Assembly: GCA_958296075.1 (NCBI GenBank)
Contig: CATQHW010000003.1
Coordinates: 620,001-684,000 of the forward strand
Direction of reading: 5' to 3'
Length of the DNA stretch: 64,000 bases
Source: an uncultured Spirochaetia bacterium
GTDB lineage: Bacteria > Spirochaetota > Spirochaetia > SZUA-6 > Bin103
The notes below the pieces were generated by a model that was given only the letters and a program-made list of their open reading frames with translations, was not told the origin of the DNA and searched no databases. The position numbers and the translations under genes are program-made. This document shows positions 25,001 through 33,572 of the stretch, piece after piece (position 1 is the stretch's first letter; every line of letters starts with the position of its first letter).

Positions 25001-26394
25001 GAATCGAAGAGCTCTTCGACCCGGCCGATGGCGTCGGTGCGGGCGATGATGGTCAGTCGGTCGGCGTCCTGCATGACCAGGTCGCCGCGGGGAAACAGGC
25101 TCACGCCGTCGCGGCGTACGGAGACGATCAGCGACTCGTCCGGGAAGTGCAGCTCCTGGATGCTCCGGCCCGCCATGCGCGCCGACGCATCGACCGTGCT
25201 CTCGATCACCTCGGCTTGGCCGCCGAACAGGCTGGCGACGCTGCGCACCCGGCCGCGGCGGACGATCTTGAGCACCGCGCTCACCACGCTGTTCTTGGGG
25301 CTGATGATCACGTCCACGCCCAGGCGGTTGGCTAGCGTCAGGTAGTTGTACTTGTTGACCAGCGCGATGGAGCGCTTGATGCCGTAGGTCTTGGCGTAGA
25401 TCGCCGCCAGGATGTTGAGCTCCTGATTGGCGGTGGTGGTGATGATCAGGTCGTGGTTCCTCAGGGACTCCTCCTCGAAGAATCCCTCCCCGGAGATGTC
25501 GCCGTTGATGACGATCGCGCCGGGAAAGCGGTCGGCCAGCGACTTGCTCTTGACCGTATCGCTCTCGATGATCTTCAACCGCCGTCTGCGCCCGAAGGCG
25601 CGCAGCAGCCGCAGCCGGCGCCGCCGCTCGCGGCCGTCCAGCAGGGATTCGGCGACGAAACTGCCGACCCGGCCGCCGCCGACCAGGATGACCTGTCGCA
25701 TCCGCAGCTTGGGCCGGCCGGCGCGGTCGAAGAGCTGGTCCAGCGCCTCCTCGGACGCGCTGACGTACAGCTCGTCCCCCTCGCGGACCAACGTGTCGCC
25801 GTGCGGGATGTCGAATCGCTCGCCGCGCAGCAATCCGCACGCCAGGAACTCCAGCGGCAGTTCGGCGCGTGTCTGCGCGATGGTGCGGTCGCAGAAGAGC
25901 GAGTCGCCCACGATCGGCAGCACGCGCATCTCGATGTCGGTGTCCGCCAGCGCGACCACCTCGCTGGTCACGCCGTGCTCCACCGTCTGTACGATCGCGC
26001 GCGCCGCCTCGACCTCGGGATTGACGATGTAGTCGATGTCGAGCAGCGATCCCTCGAACAGGTGCGAGCGGGCGTAGTACTGCTGATTGCGCACGCGCGC
26101 GATCTTGAAGGGGACGGAGAACTCCCGTGACGCCAAGCCGCAGACCACCATGTTGAACTCGTCCGAGTCGGTCAGGGCGATGAAGAACTCCGCGTCCTGG
26201 ATGCCGGCCTGACGAAGCAGCCGCAGGTCGTTGCCGATGCCGTTGATGACCATGCAGTCGAGGTTGTTGAGCGCGTACTTGGCGGTGTCGGCGTCGCGCT
26301 CGATCAGGGTGACGTCCTGGTTGTCGGCGACGAGCTGTCTGGCGAGCTGGAAGCCGGTGGTGCCGGCTCCGACCACCACGATCTTTCGCGGCAT
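24997..26394 (-). CDS. trkA: Trk system regulatory subunit TrkA
   Basis: 465 residues with two RCK (KTN) nucleotide-binding domains: VVVGAGTTGFQLARQL at the N-terminus and VILVGGGRVGSFVAESL near residue 235, each followed by a TrkA-C regulatory region (one near residues 150-225, the other at the end). Gates TrkH in response to NAD(H)/ATP. In the second Rossmann unit the loop after the first helix carries a run of basic residues (GRERRRRLRLLRAF), an unusual insert. Possible leaderless start: TAGCAT lies 7 bases before the ATG on the minus strand. Confidence 0.95.
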   Translation of the reverse strand: MPRKIVVVGAGTTGFQLARQLVADNQDVTLIERDADTAKYALNNLDCMVINGIGNDLRLLRQAGIQDAEFFIALTDSDEFNMVVCGLASREFSVPFKIARVRNQQYYARSHLFEGSLLDIDYIVNPEVEAARAIVQTVEHGVTSEVVALADTDIEMRVLPIVGDSLFCDRTIAQTRAELPLEFLACGLLRGERFDIPHGDTLVREGDELYVSASEEALDQLFDRAGRPKLRMRQVILVGGGRVGSFVAESLLDGRERRRRLRLLRAFGRRRRLKIIESDTVKSKSLADRFPGAIVINGDISGEGFFEEESLRNHDLIITTTANQELNILAAIYAKTYGIKRSIALVNKYNYLTLANRLGVDVIISPKNSVVSAVLKIVRRGRVRSVASLFGGQAEVIESTVDASARMAGRSIQELHFPDESLIVSVRRDGVSLFPRGDLVMQDADRLTIIARTDAIGRVEELFDS

Positions 26395-26401
26395 CGCGCG
26401 G

Positions 26402-26407
26402 ATGCTA
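26402..26407 (-). promoter_or_regulatory. -10-like hexamer before trkA
   Basis: TAGCAT on the minus strand, 7 bases before the trkA ATG, with no ribosome binding site between. Consistent with a leaderless transcript. Confidence 0.4.
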
Positions 26408-26520
26408 CCACCGACGGAGGGCGAGACGGATGGTCGGGTCGACCACGACCAGCACGGCCGTGCGGCTCAGCGGGATGGTCATGCCGGCCGCAATCCGGCC
26501 GGATTCACGCCACGCTCATC

Positions 26521-26526
26521 TATACT
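26521..26526 (+). promoter_or_regulatory. -10-like hexamer before the dehydrogenase
   Basis: TATACT 9 bases before the ATG at 26536, with no Shine-Dalgarno sequence. No clear -35 at 17 bases. An inverted CGGCCG/CGGCCG pair lies upstream around 26485-26502. Confidence 0.4.
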
Positions 26527-26535
26527 CAACCGCAT

Positions 26536-27600
26536 ATGAGTCAGAAACCATGCTACCGGATCGCGGTCTACCCCGGCGACGGCATCGGCCAGGAGGTGAC
26601 GCCGCTCGCCTTCCAGGTGCTGCGCGCGGCCATCGGCGACCGGATCGACCTCGAATGCACCGAGTTCCCGTGGGGCCTGAGCTACTGGCTGGAGCAGGGC
26701 ACACCCACCCCGCCCGACTACATTGAGCAGCTCCGCGCCTTCGACGCCATCTTCCTGGGAGCGGTGGGCGCGCCGGAGCAGATGCCGGACCCGGTCTCGT
26801 TGGAGCCGCCGGTGCGGATCCGCCAGTCGTTCGACCAGTACGCCTGCCTGCGGCCCGCGCTGTTGCTGGACGGGGTGCGCAGCCCCCTGTCCGGTATGGA
26901 GCCGCGCGCGATCGACCTGCTGGTGGTGCGCGAGAACTCCGAGGGTGAATACGTCAACCAGGGCGGGCGCTTCCGCCGCGGCCAGCCCGACGAGATCGCC
27001 GTGCAGTCGGCCATCCACACCCGCGCCGGGGTAACCCGCATCCTGCGCTTCGCTCTGGAGCAGGCGCGCGTCCGCCGCCGGCATCTCACCATGGTGACCA
27101 AGTCCAACGCCCAGAAGTACAGCTTCGTGCTCTGGGAGGAGGTGCTGGAGGACTTGATTCCAGAGTACCGGGACGTCCGTACCGATCGGCTGTACGTCGA
27201 CGCCGCGGCCATGGACTTGGTGCGCCGGCCGCGCGACTTCGACGTGATCGTCTCCTCCAATCTGTTCGGCGACATCCTGTCGGACTTGGCGGCGATGGTG
27301 GTCGGCGGCCTGGGCATGGCGCCGAGCGCCAACATCCGCCCCGACCGGCGCGCGCCGTCGATGTTCGAGCCCGTGCACGGCTCGGCGCCAGACATCGCCG
27401 GGAAGGGGATCGCCAACCCCACGGCCGCCATCCTGAGCGCGGCGATGATGATCGAATGGCTGGGTCACGCCGGGCCGGCGGAGCGCATGCGCGCCGCCTG
27501 CGAGCGGGTGCTGGCCGGCGGCGCCGGCACGCCGGACATCGGCGGAACGCTGTCGAGCGCTCAGTTCGCCGAGCGGGTGGCCGAACGGATCGGCGACTGA
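26536..27600 (+). CDS. Isocitrate/isopropylmalate-dehydrogenase family: tartrate/D-malate dehydrogenase-like
   Basis: 354 residues. NAD-dependent decarboxylating dehydrogenase of beta-hydroxyacids. Seen: PGDGIGQEV at the N-terminus, LFLGAVGAPE-like segment, RPALLLDGV, VVRENSEGEY, metal ligands in SSNLFGDILSDL, and FEPVHGSAPDIAGKG. The ENSEGEYVNQGGR segment and the short N-terminal region favour the tartrate/D-malate branch over LeuB. Converts D-malate or tartrate to pyruvate or related products. It is followed closely by a diguanylate cyclase; a leucine operon is not present, which also argues against LeuB. Confidence 0.88.
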   Translation: MSQKPCYRIAVYPGDGIGQEVTPLAFQVLRAAIGDRIDLECTEFPWGLSYWLEQGTPTPPDYIEQLRAFDAIFLGAVGAPEQMPDPVSLEPPVRIRQSFDQYACLRPALLLDGVRSPLSGMEPRAIDLLVVRENSEGEYVNQGGRFRRGQPDEIAVQSAIHTRAGVTRILRFALEQARVRRRHLTMVTKSNAQKYSFVLWEEVLEDLIPEYRDVRTDRLYVDAAAMDLVRRPRDFDVIVSSNLFGDILSDLAAMVVGGLGMAPSANIRPDRRAPSMFEPVHGSAPDIAGKGIANPTAAILSAAMMIEWLGHAGPAERMRAACERVLAGGAGTPDIGGTLSSAQFAERVAERIGD

Positions 27601-27620
27601 ACGATCCGCGGCAGCCCGCC

Positions 27621-28175
27621 GTGGCCGCCGAGTTGGAGCGCCTGCGCGCGGAGCTGGCCGAGGCGCGCAGGCTGGCGCGTATGGACCCGCTGACGCGGGC
27701 GTGGAACCGGAGCGCCGTGGTCGAGTGCCTGCGCCGCGAGCTGGAGCGGGCGCGGCGCGAGCGCGGGCGCGTTGGCGTGCTGTTCATCGACCTGGACCAC
27801 TTCAAGCGAATCAACGACCGCCACGGCCACGCCGCCGGCGACGCGGTGCTTTGCGAAGCGACGGCGCGCATGCGCGCGGTGGTACGGCCCTACGACGCGG
27901 TCGGTCGCTACGGCGGGGACGAATTCGTGGTCATCGTCGCCGGGGCGGGCGCCGAGCGCGGCGCGGCGCGGGCGGCCGCGGCGATCGCCGCCAACCTGCG
28001 GAGCCGGCCGGTCGCTACCCCGGCGGGTGCGGTACCGGTGACCGCCAGCATCGGCGTGGCCGTGGCGCCCGCGGATGGGCGCGACCCGGAACGGTTGATC
28101 GCCGAAGCCGACCGGGCGATGTATGCCGCCAAGCGCGCCGGCGGCGATGCCGTCGAATGCTCCGCTCGCTCGTAG
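27621..28175 (+). CDS. Stand-alone GGDEF diguanylate cyclase
   Basis: 184 residues from a GTG 20 bp after the dehydrogenase stop. A short coiled-coil (LERLRAELAEARRLA) leads into a full GGDEF domain: DPLTRAWNR, LFIDLDHFKRIND, the active-site RYGGDEF, and ASIGVAVA. An inhibitory I-site (RPYD) sits at the normal distance before GGDEF, so product inhibition is expected. There is no sensory, receiver or membrane domain, so activity would be controlled by expression or dimerisation through the coil. No clear ribosome binding site; a CTG at 27597 overlapping the previous stop is an alternative start. Confidence 0.88.
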   Translation: MAAELERLRAELAEARRLARMDPLTRAWNRSAVVECLRRELERARRERGRVGVLFIDLDHFKRINDRHGHAAGDAVLCEATARMRAVVRPYDAVGRYGGDEFVVIVAGAGAERGAARAAAAIAANLRSRPVATPAGAVPVTASIGVAVAPADGRDPERLIAEADRAMYAAKRAGGDAVECSARS

Positions 28176-28189
28176 GGCTCCGGCGGAGG

Positions 28190-28250
28190 TCAGCGCGCCA
28201 ACCAGGCGGCGAAGCGTTCGTGGATTTCGTCGTCGTGGTCGCTCCACTAC
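28190..28250 (-). other. Possible C-terminal fragment of a lost gene at the island edge
   Basis: One minus-strand frame reads WSDHDDEIHERFAAWLAR and then stops; it is protein-like but has an in-frame stop immediately upstream. It lies exactly where high-GC core sequence gives way to the DUF262 island, so it may be a gene end cut by the insertion. Identity unknown. Confidence 0.25.
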
Positions 28251-28277
28251 TCCCAGTTTGTGCGACATTTGCACATG

Positions 28278-29966
28278 TCAGCCCTCCCCGGGATCGATCT
28301 CGGAATACTGATCATCCGAAACGTCGCTGTCCGCAACGGTTGCCGCCGTCCGCTCCGCCGGCGGCACTACGTTCAGCTTCTTCATGAACTCCCGTTCACC
28401 GTCGATCAGCGTCTCCAGCCGTGCTTCGATCAAACCCGCTCGGTCATTGTTCCTCAACCGCGGGATCGAGTTCACCGGAAAGCCATGCGTTGGCAGCAAC
28501 TCCGTCAGCCGACAGTCGCTCAGACCTCGCAACACGCCGAACGCTTGGCCGACGTGGCTTCGATCCACGAACATCCGGTTCGCGGGGCTACGAATCAGAC
28601 GCGCAAGCGGTTGGTTCGTGGACACGTATCCGACGGCTGCGGTTCCCCTAATAGCGAGCAATTCCCCCGGATCGAGTGCTCCGGCACCTTGAATCGAACG
28701 GGGCCTGAGCGACGCAAGATAGATGAGAAACGCGCGTACGCGGGCGCTCCGGCCATCGAATCGGTCGGGAAAGGGTTGCGCCGGCGCTTCCAGATCAATG
28801 ACGCTGAACCCGGACCCCTTGCCCGCGGAAAGCTGGCTGACCTCGCTCAAGGCGCGCTTGGCTTGCGCCGTGTTTACCCCACCGAACCAGCCGGTGAATG
28901 ACGTCACCCAGAACCAGCGGTTCAGCAACTCGACAACTCTCTCGGTTGGCTCCGGGCAGCGCCGGAAGAATTCGCCGAGCAGTACAAGTTGGAGTCCATA
29001 GGGCAGCAACCGGTCGGATGTGACGCCGAGCCTCTTGAGGAACTCCAGCGCGCGTCGGATTCCCTCTGCGGCGTCCGCAAAGGCGTGGGGGAGCTTCTCG
29101 CGAACCTCCTGCTTGACCATGATGTCAGCCCAACCCTTCGCGTAGATGTCGCGGTCGAGGGCTGCCAACACCGCTCTCAGCAGGAAGACACGGTCGATGT
29201 TCCCGAAACCCCGCGGGACGAGTTCGGCCTTGAACTCGGTAAGTTTCTGGGCAAGATGGAATTGCCCCGCTTGGTAGGTCAACGTGGATACCATTTCGTC
29301 GGCCGTCATCTTGCGCCCGGTGCGGTTCAGTCGGGCAAAGACGGTAACCGCACTGTCCAGGTCAGCCTCACGGATATGGACGAGAGGAAGCTGGTAGTCT
29401 CGAAACGCGCTGGCGAGGCGATCAGCCTCGTCGAGCCAGCGCTGACTCCGAGCTCGATCGTCGACTTCCGATTGGATATGGCGGCACGCTTCGAAGAAAC
29501 CGGCCGTGTTGAGCAAACTCCGTACCGGGAAATGGTGCGGCCTGAGACCCTCTTTCGGCGCTCGGTGAAACTCCAGGGTGTCGAGGTCGCAGTACACGCG
29601 CCAGTCTACCTGGTCCGCGATATTCTCCATCGCATGGGTCAATAGCAGCGTACCTACCAGCGTAGAGACGCGCTGCTGGCCGTCGAGCAGGTAGCCGACC
29701 GACCCGTCCGGCGGCGGACCGATCGGGACCGGCCCAATACGTTCGGTCGATTCTATTTTCTCCTCGGTATCCCAAACGAGGATGGAACCGATCGGAAATC
29801 CGCGCAGGATGCTTTCGAGCAACGCGTGCAGGTCCGACTGCTTCCACACGAACGCACGTTGGAACCGCGGCACGCGGATCTTCCCGGCCACGATGCGTTC
29901 GACGAGCTTACCGAGAAAGACGACTTCGGACATGACCTCCGTACGACTGCGCTTGTTGTCTATCAT
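28278..29966 (-). CDS. DUF262 (GmrS-like ParB/Srx fold) protein
   Basis: 562 residues. N-terminal DUF262 domain with VPRFQRAFVWKQSDLHALLESI and PIGSILVW, then the key LLDGQQRVSTL motif (about residues 94-104), as in the NTP-using N-domain of GmrSD type IV restriction enzymes. ARLNRTGRKMTADEMV is also characteristic. The GmrD-like DUF1524 HNH nuclease domain is not seen: no H-N-H cluster in the C-terminal half. Starts directly on the stop of the TOPRIM-like gene (0 bp), so it is translationally coupled as third gene of the ATPase-TOPRIM-DUF262 operon. Lower GC than the core. Probably a phage-defence component; whether it cuts DNA alone is unknown. Confidence 0.88.
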   Translation of the reverse strand: MIDNKRSRTEVMSEVVFLGKLVERIVAGKIRVPRFQRAFVWKQSDLHALLESILRGFPIGSILVWDTEEKIESTERIGPVPIGPPPDGSVGYLLDGQQRVSTLVGTLLLTHAMENIADQVDWRVYCDLDTLEFHRAPKEGLRPHHFPVRSLLNTAGFFEACRHIQSEVDDRARSQRWLDEADRLASAFRDYQLPLVHIREADLDSAVTVFARLNRTGRKMTADEMVSTLTYQAGQFHLAQKLTEFKAELVPRGFGNIDRVFLLRAVLAALDRDIYAKGWADIMVKQEVREKLPHAFADAAEGIRRALEFLKRLGVTSDRLLPYGLQLVLLGEFFRRCPEPTERVVELLNRWFWVTSFTGWFGGVNTAQAKRALSEVSQLSAGKGSGFSVIDLEAPAQPFPDRFDGRSARVRAFLIYLASLRPRSIQGAGALDPGELLAIRGTAAVGYVSTNQPLARLIRSPANRMFVDRSHVGQAFGVLRGLSDCRLTELLPTHGFPVNSIPRLRNNDRAGLIEARLETLIDGEREFMKKLNVVPPAERTAATVADSDVSDDQYSEIDPGEG

Positions 29967-30929
29967 CTATACTTCTCTGCGAATCAGGGCGATGCCATGT
30001 TCAAGATCATCCTGTCCACGAAGCGCGAGTTCTTGCCTTGCCGGCACGTCCCAGAGCTTCCAGCATGCGTCCACGTTCGGACCGAATCCAGGGGTGAGAA
30101 TCGCTCGATCGGACGCAGATAGTCCGCCGAACAGCCGCTGCTCGGCCGCAGACAGGGTCGCCGGCAGGCCGCGCTTCATGTCGAAGAAGTTCTTTTGGTC
30201 ATCGGTGAGTCGATCCCATGCTGCAACCCGCTGCTCGTGGTCCGCGCCTACATTTTGCCGTTCATCGAGAAGGATTCGAGGCAGGTAATTTTCGGCCTCT
30301 CGTTTGGCGAGGATCCAGCATGGCAGATTCTCCCGAGTACAGGTTTGGCTCAGTCGTTGCGCGTCACAGCTAGGGGGAGCATCGGGCGCTTTCCGATCGC
30401 TATCGACTATGGCGACGAGTCGGGGACGATATGGTTTCCCCTGCGTGCGGCGCTGGACCTCCTGTGCCATCTGTCCCTTCCCGCCGAGACTATCGATTCG
30501 GATCGGCTCTCCCGACCGGTCCCATAGGATGCGAAGGGACTGGTCAAGCTCCTTCACGACGCGTTTGACGAACGCACCGTCACTGACCCGGTTCTCGACC
30601 AGGATGCAGAGCGGCTCGCCGGCGAGTCGGAACGCGTCTTCCGGCGTGAGTTCGTCCGGAGTGCCGGGGGCGGACGTTACTCGCACCGACCTTCCGTGCG
30701 GCGCGCTGGTCCAAGCGTTACGCTGAATCGACGCGACGAGCATCGAATGGACCCACTCGCCTTGAACCCCGCGGGCGTGTATCCACGTTGTGGCAAGCAG
30801 CGCATCGGTATCCGGTTGGCCGGCGGTGTTCCACACGTGCCAGCCGTCCTCGATTGTGTGCAGAATGCGGTCCAGCCAGCGGTGGGAATCCTGATCGCTG
30901 GCTGCTTTCGGGTCGATTTCGATCCTCAT
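29967..30929 (-). CDS. TOPRIM-like nuclease candidate
   Basis: 320 residues, not assignable to a named family. Two acidic motifs suggest TOPRIM: LCILVENRVSDG (Glu after a beta strand, about residue 112) and VAIVDSDRKAPD (D-x-D, about residues 175-177), with a strand-helix pattern between them. In OLD-family and PARIS systems a TOPRIM domain works with an ABC-type ATPase, fused or separate; here it is 7 bp after an ABC-type ATPase gene. The last ~120 residues (REAENYLPRILL onward) are helical. A catalytic role in cleaving nucleic acid is inference. Confidence 0.75.
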   Translation of the reverse strand: MRIEIDPKAASDQDSHRWLDRILHTIEDGWHVWNTAGQPDTDALLATTWIHARGVQGEWVHSMLVASIQRNAWTSAPHGRSVRVTSAPGTPDELTPEDAFRLAGEPLCILVENRVSDGAFVKRVVKELDQSLRILWDRSGEPIRIDSLGGKGQMAQEVQRRTQGKPYRPRLVAIVDSDRKAPDAPPSCDAQRLSQTCTRENLPCWILAKREAENYLPRILLDERQNVGADHEQRVAAWDRLTDDQKNFFDMKRGLPATLSAAEQRLFGGLSASDRAILTPGFGPNVDACWKLWDVPARQELALRGQDDLEHGIALIRREV

Positions 30930-30936
30930 TCAGCTT

Positions 30937-32211
30937 CTATTCCCACGCCCGAGCGGCGCGCCTGATGGCCATGATTTCTTCATAATCTTCGATGAACACG
31001 CCGTCCGGCCAGCGGTCCAACTGCCCTTTTTCGTCGATTCTGATCTTGCGCAGGATGGAGCCGCTACCCAACTCCGCGTGCACCCAATAGATAAGGACCT
31101 TGTCGGCCGGCAGCCGCCCCTCCGCGACCCAACGTCTGGCGCGCAGCAGCACCATCTCGGAGTGCGTTTCCACGACGAGCGGCCGACCCCGACCTGCGAG
31201 GTTGGCAAGCAGCAGCTCCGCGACGCCGGCGTGAGCCGCCGGATGCAGTTCGGCCTCCGGGTGCTCGATGACGTCGACGCCCGGGCCTGCCGCCGCCGCG
31301 GTCAGCGCCATGACCACGACCGGCAGGACATGCAGCAGCCCGCGCCCGGATTGCGTGAGTCGTACGTTCGCGTCACGGGCCGGGGCTCCCACCACCAGTT
31401 CAGAGTATTTCCCCTGAGCTACCATGCGGATGGGCACCCCAAAGGCGTCGCGGTACCAGTTCCGCACCGATTCCTGCAACTCGACGTTCGCTGCCAGGAC
31501 GAGCGGGGTGTTCCTACCGTCCGGTGCAAAGACCACCGGCGCGTTCTCCGGCGTGACGATAGGCGCTGGCAGGAGGCGGCGCGGGCACCGCAGATGGCGA
31601 ACGCCGCGCGCCCAACTCCGCAGCGCCTCGCAGCGTGCCTCGGCCCAGTCCGCGAGATCGACCGGCCGCAGCGGGATGAGCCCACGCCAACGGAGCTGCC
31701 GGGGTCGGAGCGCGGACCCGGAAACAGTGACCTGATAGTCGGATTGGTCGTCGAGCTCTGATCTCCGCAACGCGATCTCGTTGCCGCCGCTCGTGAGGCG
31801 CCAGTCGGCAATCTGGCGCCGGGACGGAGTCTCCACGTTGAGAACGGTAGCGGACAAGGACAGCGGCCCCGTGTTGTCAACCAAGCTGGCAGATATGCGC
31901 AACCAGCCGTGCACGCTGCGTCCGGTCACCAAGTCCGCGAATGTCTCGCCGTGCCGGATTCCGCCGGATTCGAGCGGGAGCGGCTCCGGCGTGTCCCTTC
32001 CTTCGAGGGCCAAGCCGCCTGCCAGCAACTGGATCGCCTGCGCGAGCGCCGTCTTGCCCGCGTTGTTGGGGCCTACCAGGATGGTCAGCGGGGCGAGCTC
32101 CAACTCCGCCCGCTGTGCATAGCCCTTGTAGCGCTCGACGCAGAGGCACCGTAGCTTCACAAACCGCACCGTAGCAGCATTCGGCAGACCGGCCAACGGT
32201 CCCCATGCCAT
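30937..32211 (-). CDS. ABC-type AAA ATPase, OLD/DUF3696-like
   Basis: 424 residues from the ATG at 32211; a GTG at 32271 or one at 32169 just before VKLRCLCVERYKGY are alternatives, and none has a good ribosome binding site. Walker A LVGPNNAGKTAL, a signature-like SGRGLLHVLPVV, Walker B with adjacent Glu in VIEHPEAELHP, and the switch His in VVETHSEM. The C-terminus (GVFIEDYEEIMAIRRA) matches DUF3696-type ends. This is an SMC/OLD-like ATPase without its own TOPRIM. It is the first gene of the operon; the TOPRIM is encoded next. Likely the sensor or motor of a defence complex. Confidence 0.88.
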   Translation of the reverse strand: MAWGPLAGLPNAATVRFVKLRCLCVERYKGYAQRAELELAPLTILVGPNNAGKTALAQAIQLLAGGLALEGRDTPEPLPLESGGIRHGETFADLVTGRSVHGWLRISASLVDNTGPLSLSATVLNVETPSRRQIADWRLTSGGNEIALRRSELDDQSDYQVTVSGSALRPRQLRWRGLIPLRPVDLADWAEARCEALRSWARGVRHLRCPRRLLPAPIVTPENAPVVFAPDGRNTPLVLAANVELQESVRNWYRDAFGVPIRMVAQGKYSELVVGAPARDANVRLTQSGRGLLHVLPVVVMALTAAAAGPGVDVIEHPEAELHPAAHAGVAELLLANLAGRGRPLVVETHSEMVLLRARRWVAEGRLPADKVLIYWVHAELGSGSILRKIRIDEKGQLDRWPDGVFIEDYEEIMAIRRAARAWE

Positions 32212-32301
32212 CGGCCGCTCGGCTTGGCGGCAAGCGTAGATCGGAATGTCCTCATGCCCCCATGCAGGCACGACGGAGCACCGGCCCGGCGGCGGACGGC
32301 T

Positions 32302-32330
32302 TTGCCGAGCCGCCGGGCCTGATCTATCCT
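32302..32330 (+). promoter_or_regulatory. Putative promoter of the coiled-coil nuclease fragment
   Basis: TTGCCG (32302-32307) and TATCCT (32325-32330) with 17-base spacing, 65 bases before the ATG at 32396. It overlaps a GC-rich inverted repeat of the divergent region. Confidence 0.4.
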
Positions 32331-32395
32331 GTTACGGTGCAAGGGCTGGTTGGGCTGAGAGTTCCGCCTGAAGCACGCCAGGGGACCATGGGACG

Positions 32396-32797
32396 ATGAG
32401 TGCTTTGCTCGAAGAACGGACGGCTGACGTGGAGAGGCGGACCGATCGTCTGGAGATTCTGTTCGATCGGTTCATGGAGCAGACCACGGCGATCCTGAAG
32501 GAGATGAAGGAGGAGGCAGCCCGGGATCGGGCGGAAGCTGCCAGGGCACGGGCGGAAGACCGGGCGGAAGCCGCCGAGGCACGCGGGAAAGACCGGAAGG
32601 AGTGGAACCGGCGCTGGGGTGAGTTGGCCAACCGGATGGGTACGGTCGTGGAGGACGTCATCGCTCCGAGCATCCGGCGCATGGCGCGCGAGGAACTTGG
32701 CTGTGGCGACGAGTTGCTGTTCTGCCCGCGTATCTCCGTCGTGAGCAGCGATGACCGCCACTACCGGCGGGAGTTCGATGCGTTGTACGTCGGCGCG
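32396..32797 (+). pseudogene. 3'-truncated coiled-coil/PD-(D/E)XK-type protein (DUF3782-like)
   Basis: Reads as a start-to-middle fragment: about 75 residues of charged coiled coil (EEAARDRAEAARARAEDR), then WNRRWGELANRMGTVVEDVIAP, PSIRRMAREELGCG and a strand YRREFDALYVGAAT. In intact relatives the strand is the first nuclease motif (R-x-FD) and is followed by an E-x-K core. Here the sequence changes abruptly at about 32797 into the back of an opposing gene, and the remaining codons to 32902 have no similarity. The catalytic core is therefore lost. Confidence 0.7.
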
Positions 32798-32826
32798 GCT
32801 ACAACACGCCGCTCACGCGCGTCGGG

Positions 32827-33510
32827 TCAGGCGCGCGCGAACAGGTACGCTCGGCTCCGGCGGCCCACCACGACAAGGGCGCCCATGCACCGCAGGGTGT
32901 AGGTCATCTCGCCGGCCGCAGCCGGCGACATGCCCGCCGCGTCGGCCAGGGAACGGTTGGTGAACGGCTCCTCCAGACGCGGCGGCAGCAGCCGCGCCAG
33001 ATCGCCCGGCGTCCGAAAGCGGCGCCGGCTGCGCACCTCCAGCAAGCGGGTGTCGACGACGCTGACGCCCTTGCGCCGCCGGCTTCCGCGCCCGTCGGCG
33101 CACCGCAGCTCCTCCACCTCCACCAGCAGCGCCTCCAGCGTGAAGTTGGGACTGCTCATCAGGTGCGGGATATGGATCATCTCCGCGAACAGGTCCCGGT
33201 AGGCGCCCCGCTTCGGCGACAGCCGTCGGCGCAGCACGCTTCCGGCCCGGTCGGTGGTCACGATCCACTTGCGGCGCGAGATCGGAAATACCAGACGCAC
33301 GCGATGCGCGCTCGCCAGCCGGGTCAACTTGCGATCGAGCTTGGCGAAGCCGCGGGTCTGGATCTCGATCAAGGTGCCGCGGCGCACCAAGTCGACGACG
33401 TATCCGTCGACCGGCACCTCGATACCGTCGCGGGGAAGGGCGTACCAGGACTTCAGTCCCGCGTGCAGCGACCGCTCTCGCAGCTCCCCGATCGTGCGCC
33501 GGCGTTCCAT
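32827..33510 (-). CDS. Putative nuclease-fold protein with winged-helix C-terminus
   Basis: 227 residues. The N-terminal half has a PD-(D/E)XK-like pattern: VDGYVVDLVRRGTLIEIQTRGF gives Asp followed by E-x-Q, in place of the common E-x-K, and a further conserved RKLTRLASAHRV. The middle is basic. The last ~60 residues (PFTNRSLADAAGMSPAAAGEM) look like a winged helix. It belongs to no named family that I recognise. AGG precedes the ATG. It stands alone, facing the truncated coiled-coil gene whose 3' end it may have displaced. A DNA-binding or DNA-cutting role is inference. Confidence 0.7.
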   Translation of the reverse strand: MERRRTIGELRERSLHAGLKSWYALPRDGIEVPVDGYVVDLVRRGTLIEIQTRGFAKLDRKLTRLASAHRVRLVFPISRRKWIVTTDRAGSVLRRRLSPKRGAYRDLFAEMIHIPHLMSSPNFTLEALLVEVEELRCADGRGSRRRKGVSVVDTRLLEVRSRRRFRTPGDLARLLPPRLEEPFTNRSLADAAGMSPAAAGEMTYTLRCMGALVVVGRRSRAYLFARA

Positions 33511-33572
33511 CGCTTACCTGTCGGCGCGCCGCACCGCCGTCGGCAGCGGCGGGACTCCGTCTCCCGATCGGG

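Noticed and set aside
23549..25840. A 763-residue frame extending trkH upstream
   Set aside because: The extension is trkA read in a wrong frame; the TTG overlapping the trkA stop gives the exact TrkH length.
26536..27600. 3-isopropylmalate dehydrogenase LeuB
   Set aside because: No leucine genes nearby and the ENSEGEY region fits tartrate/D-malate dehydrogenases better.
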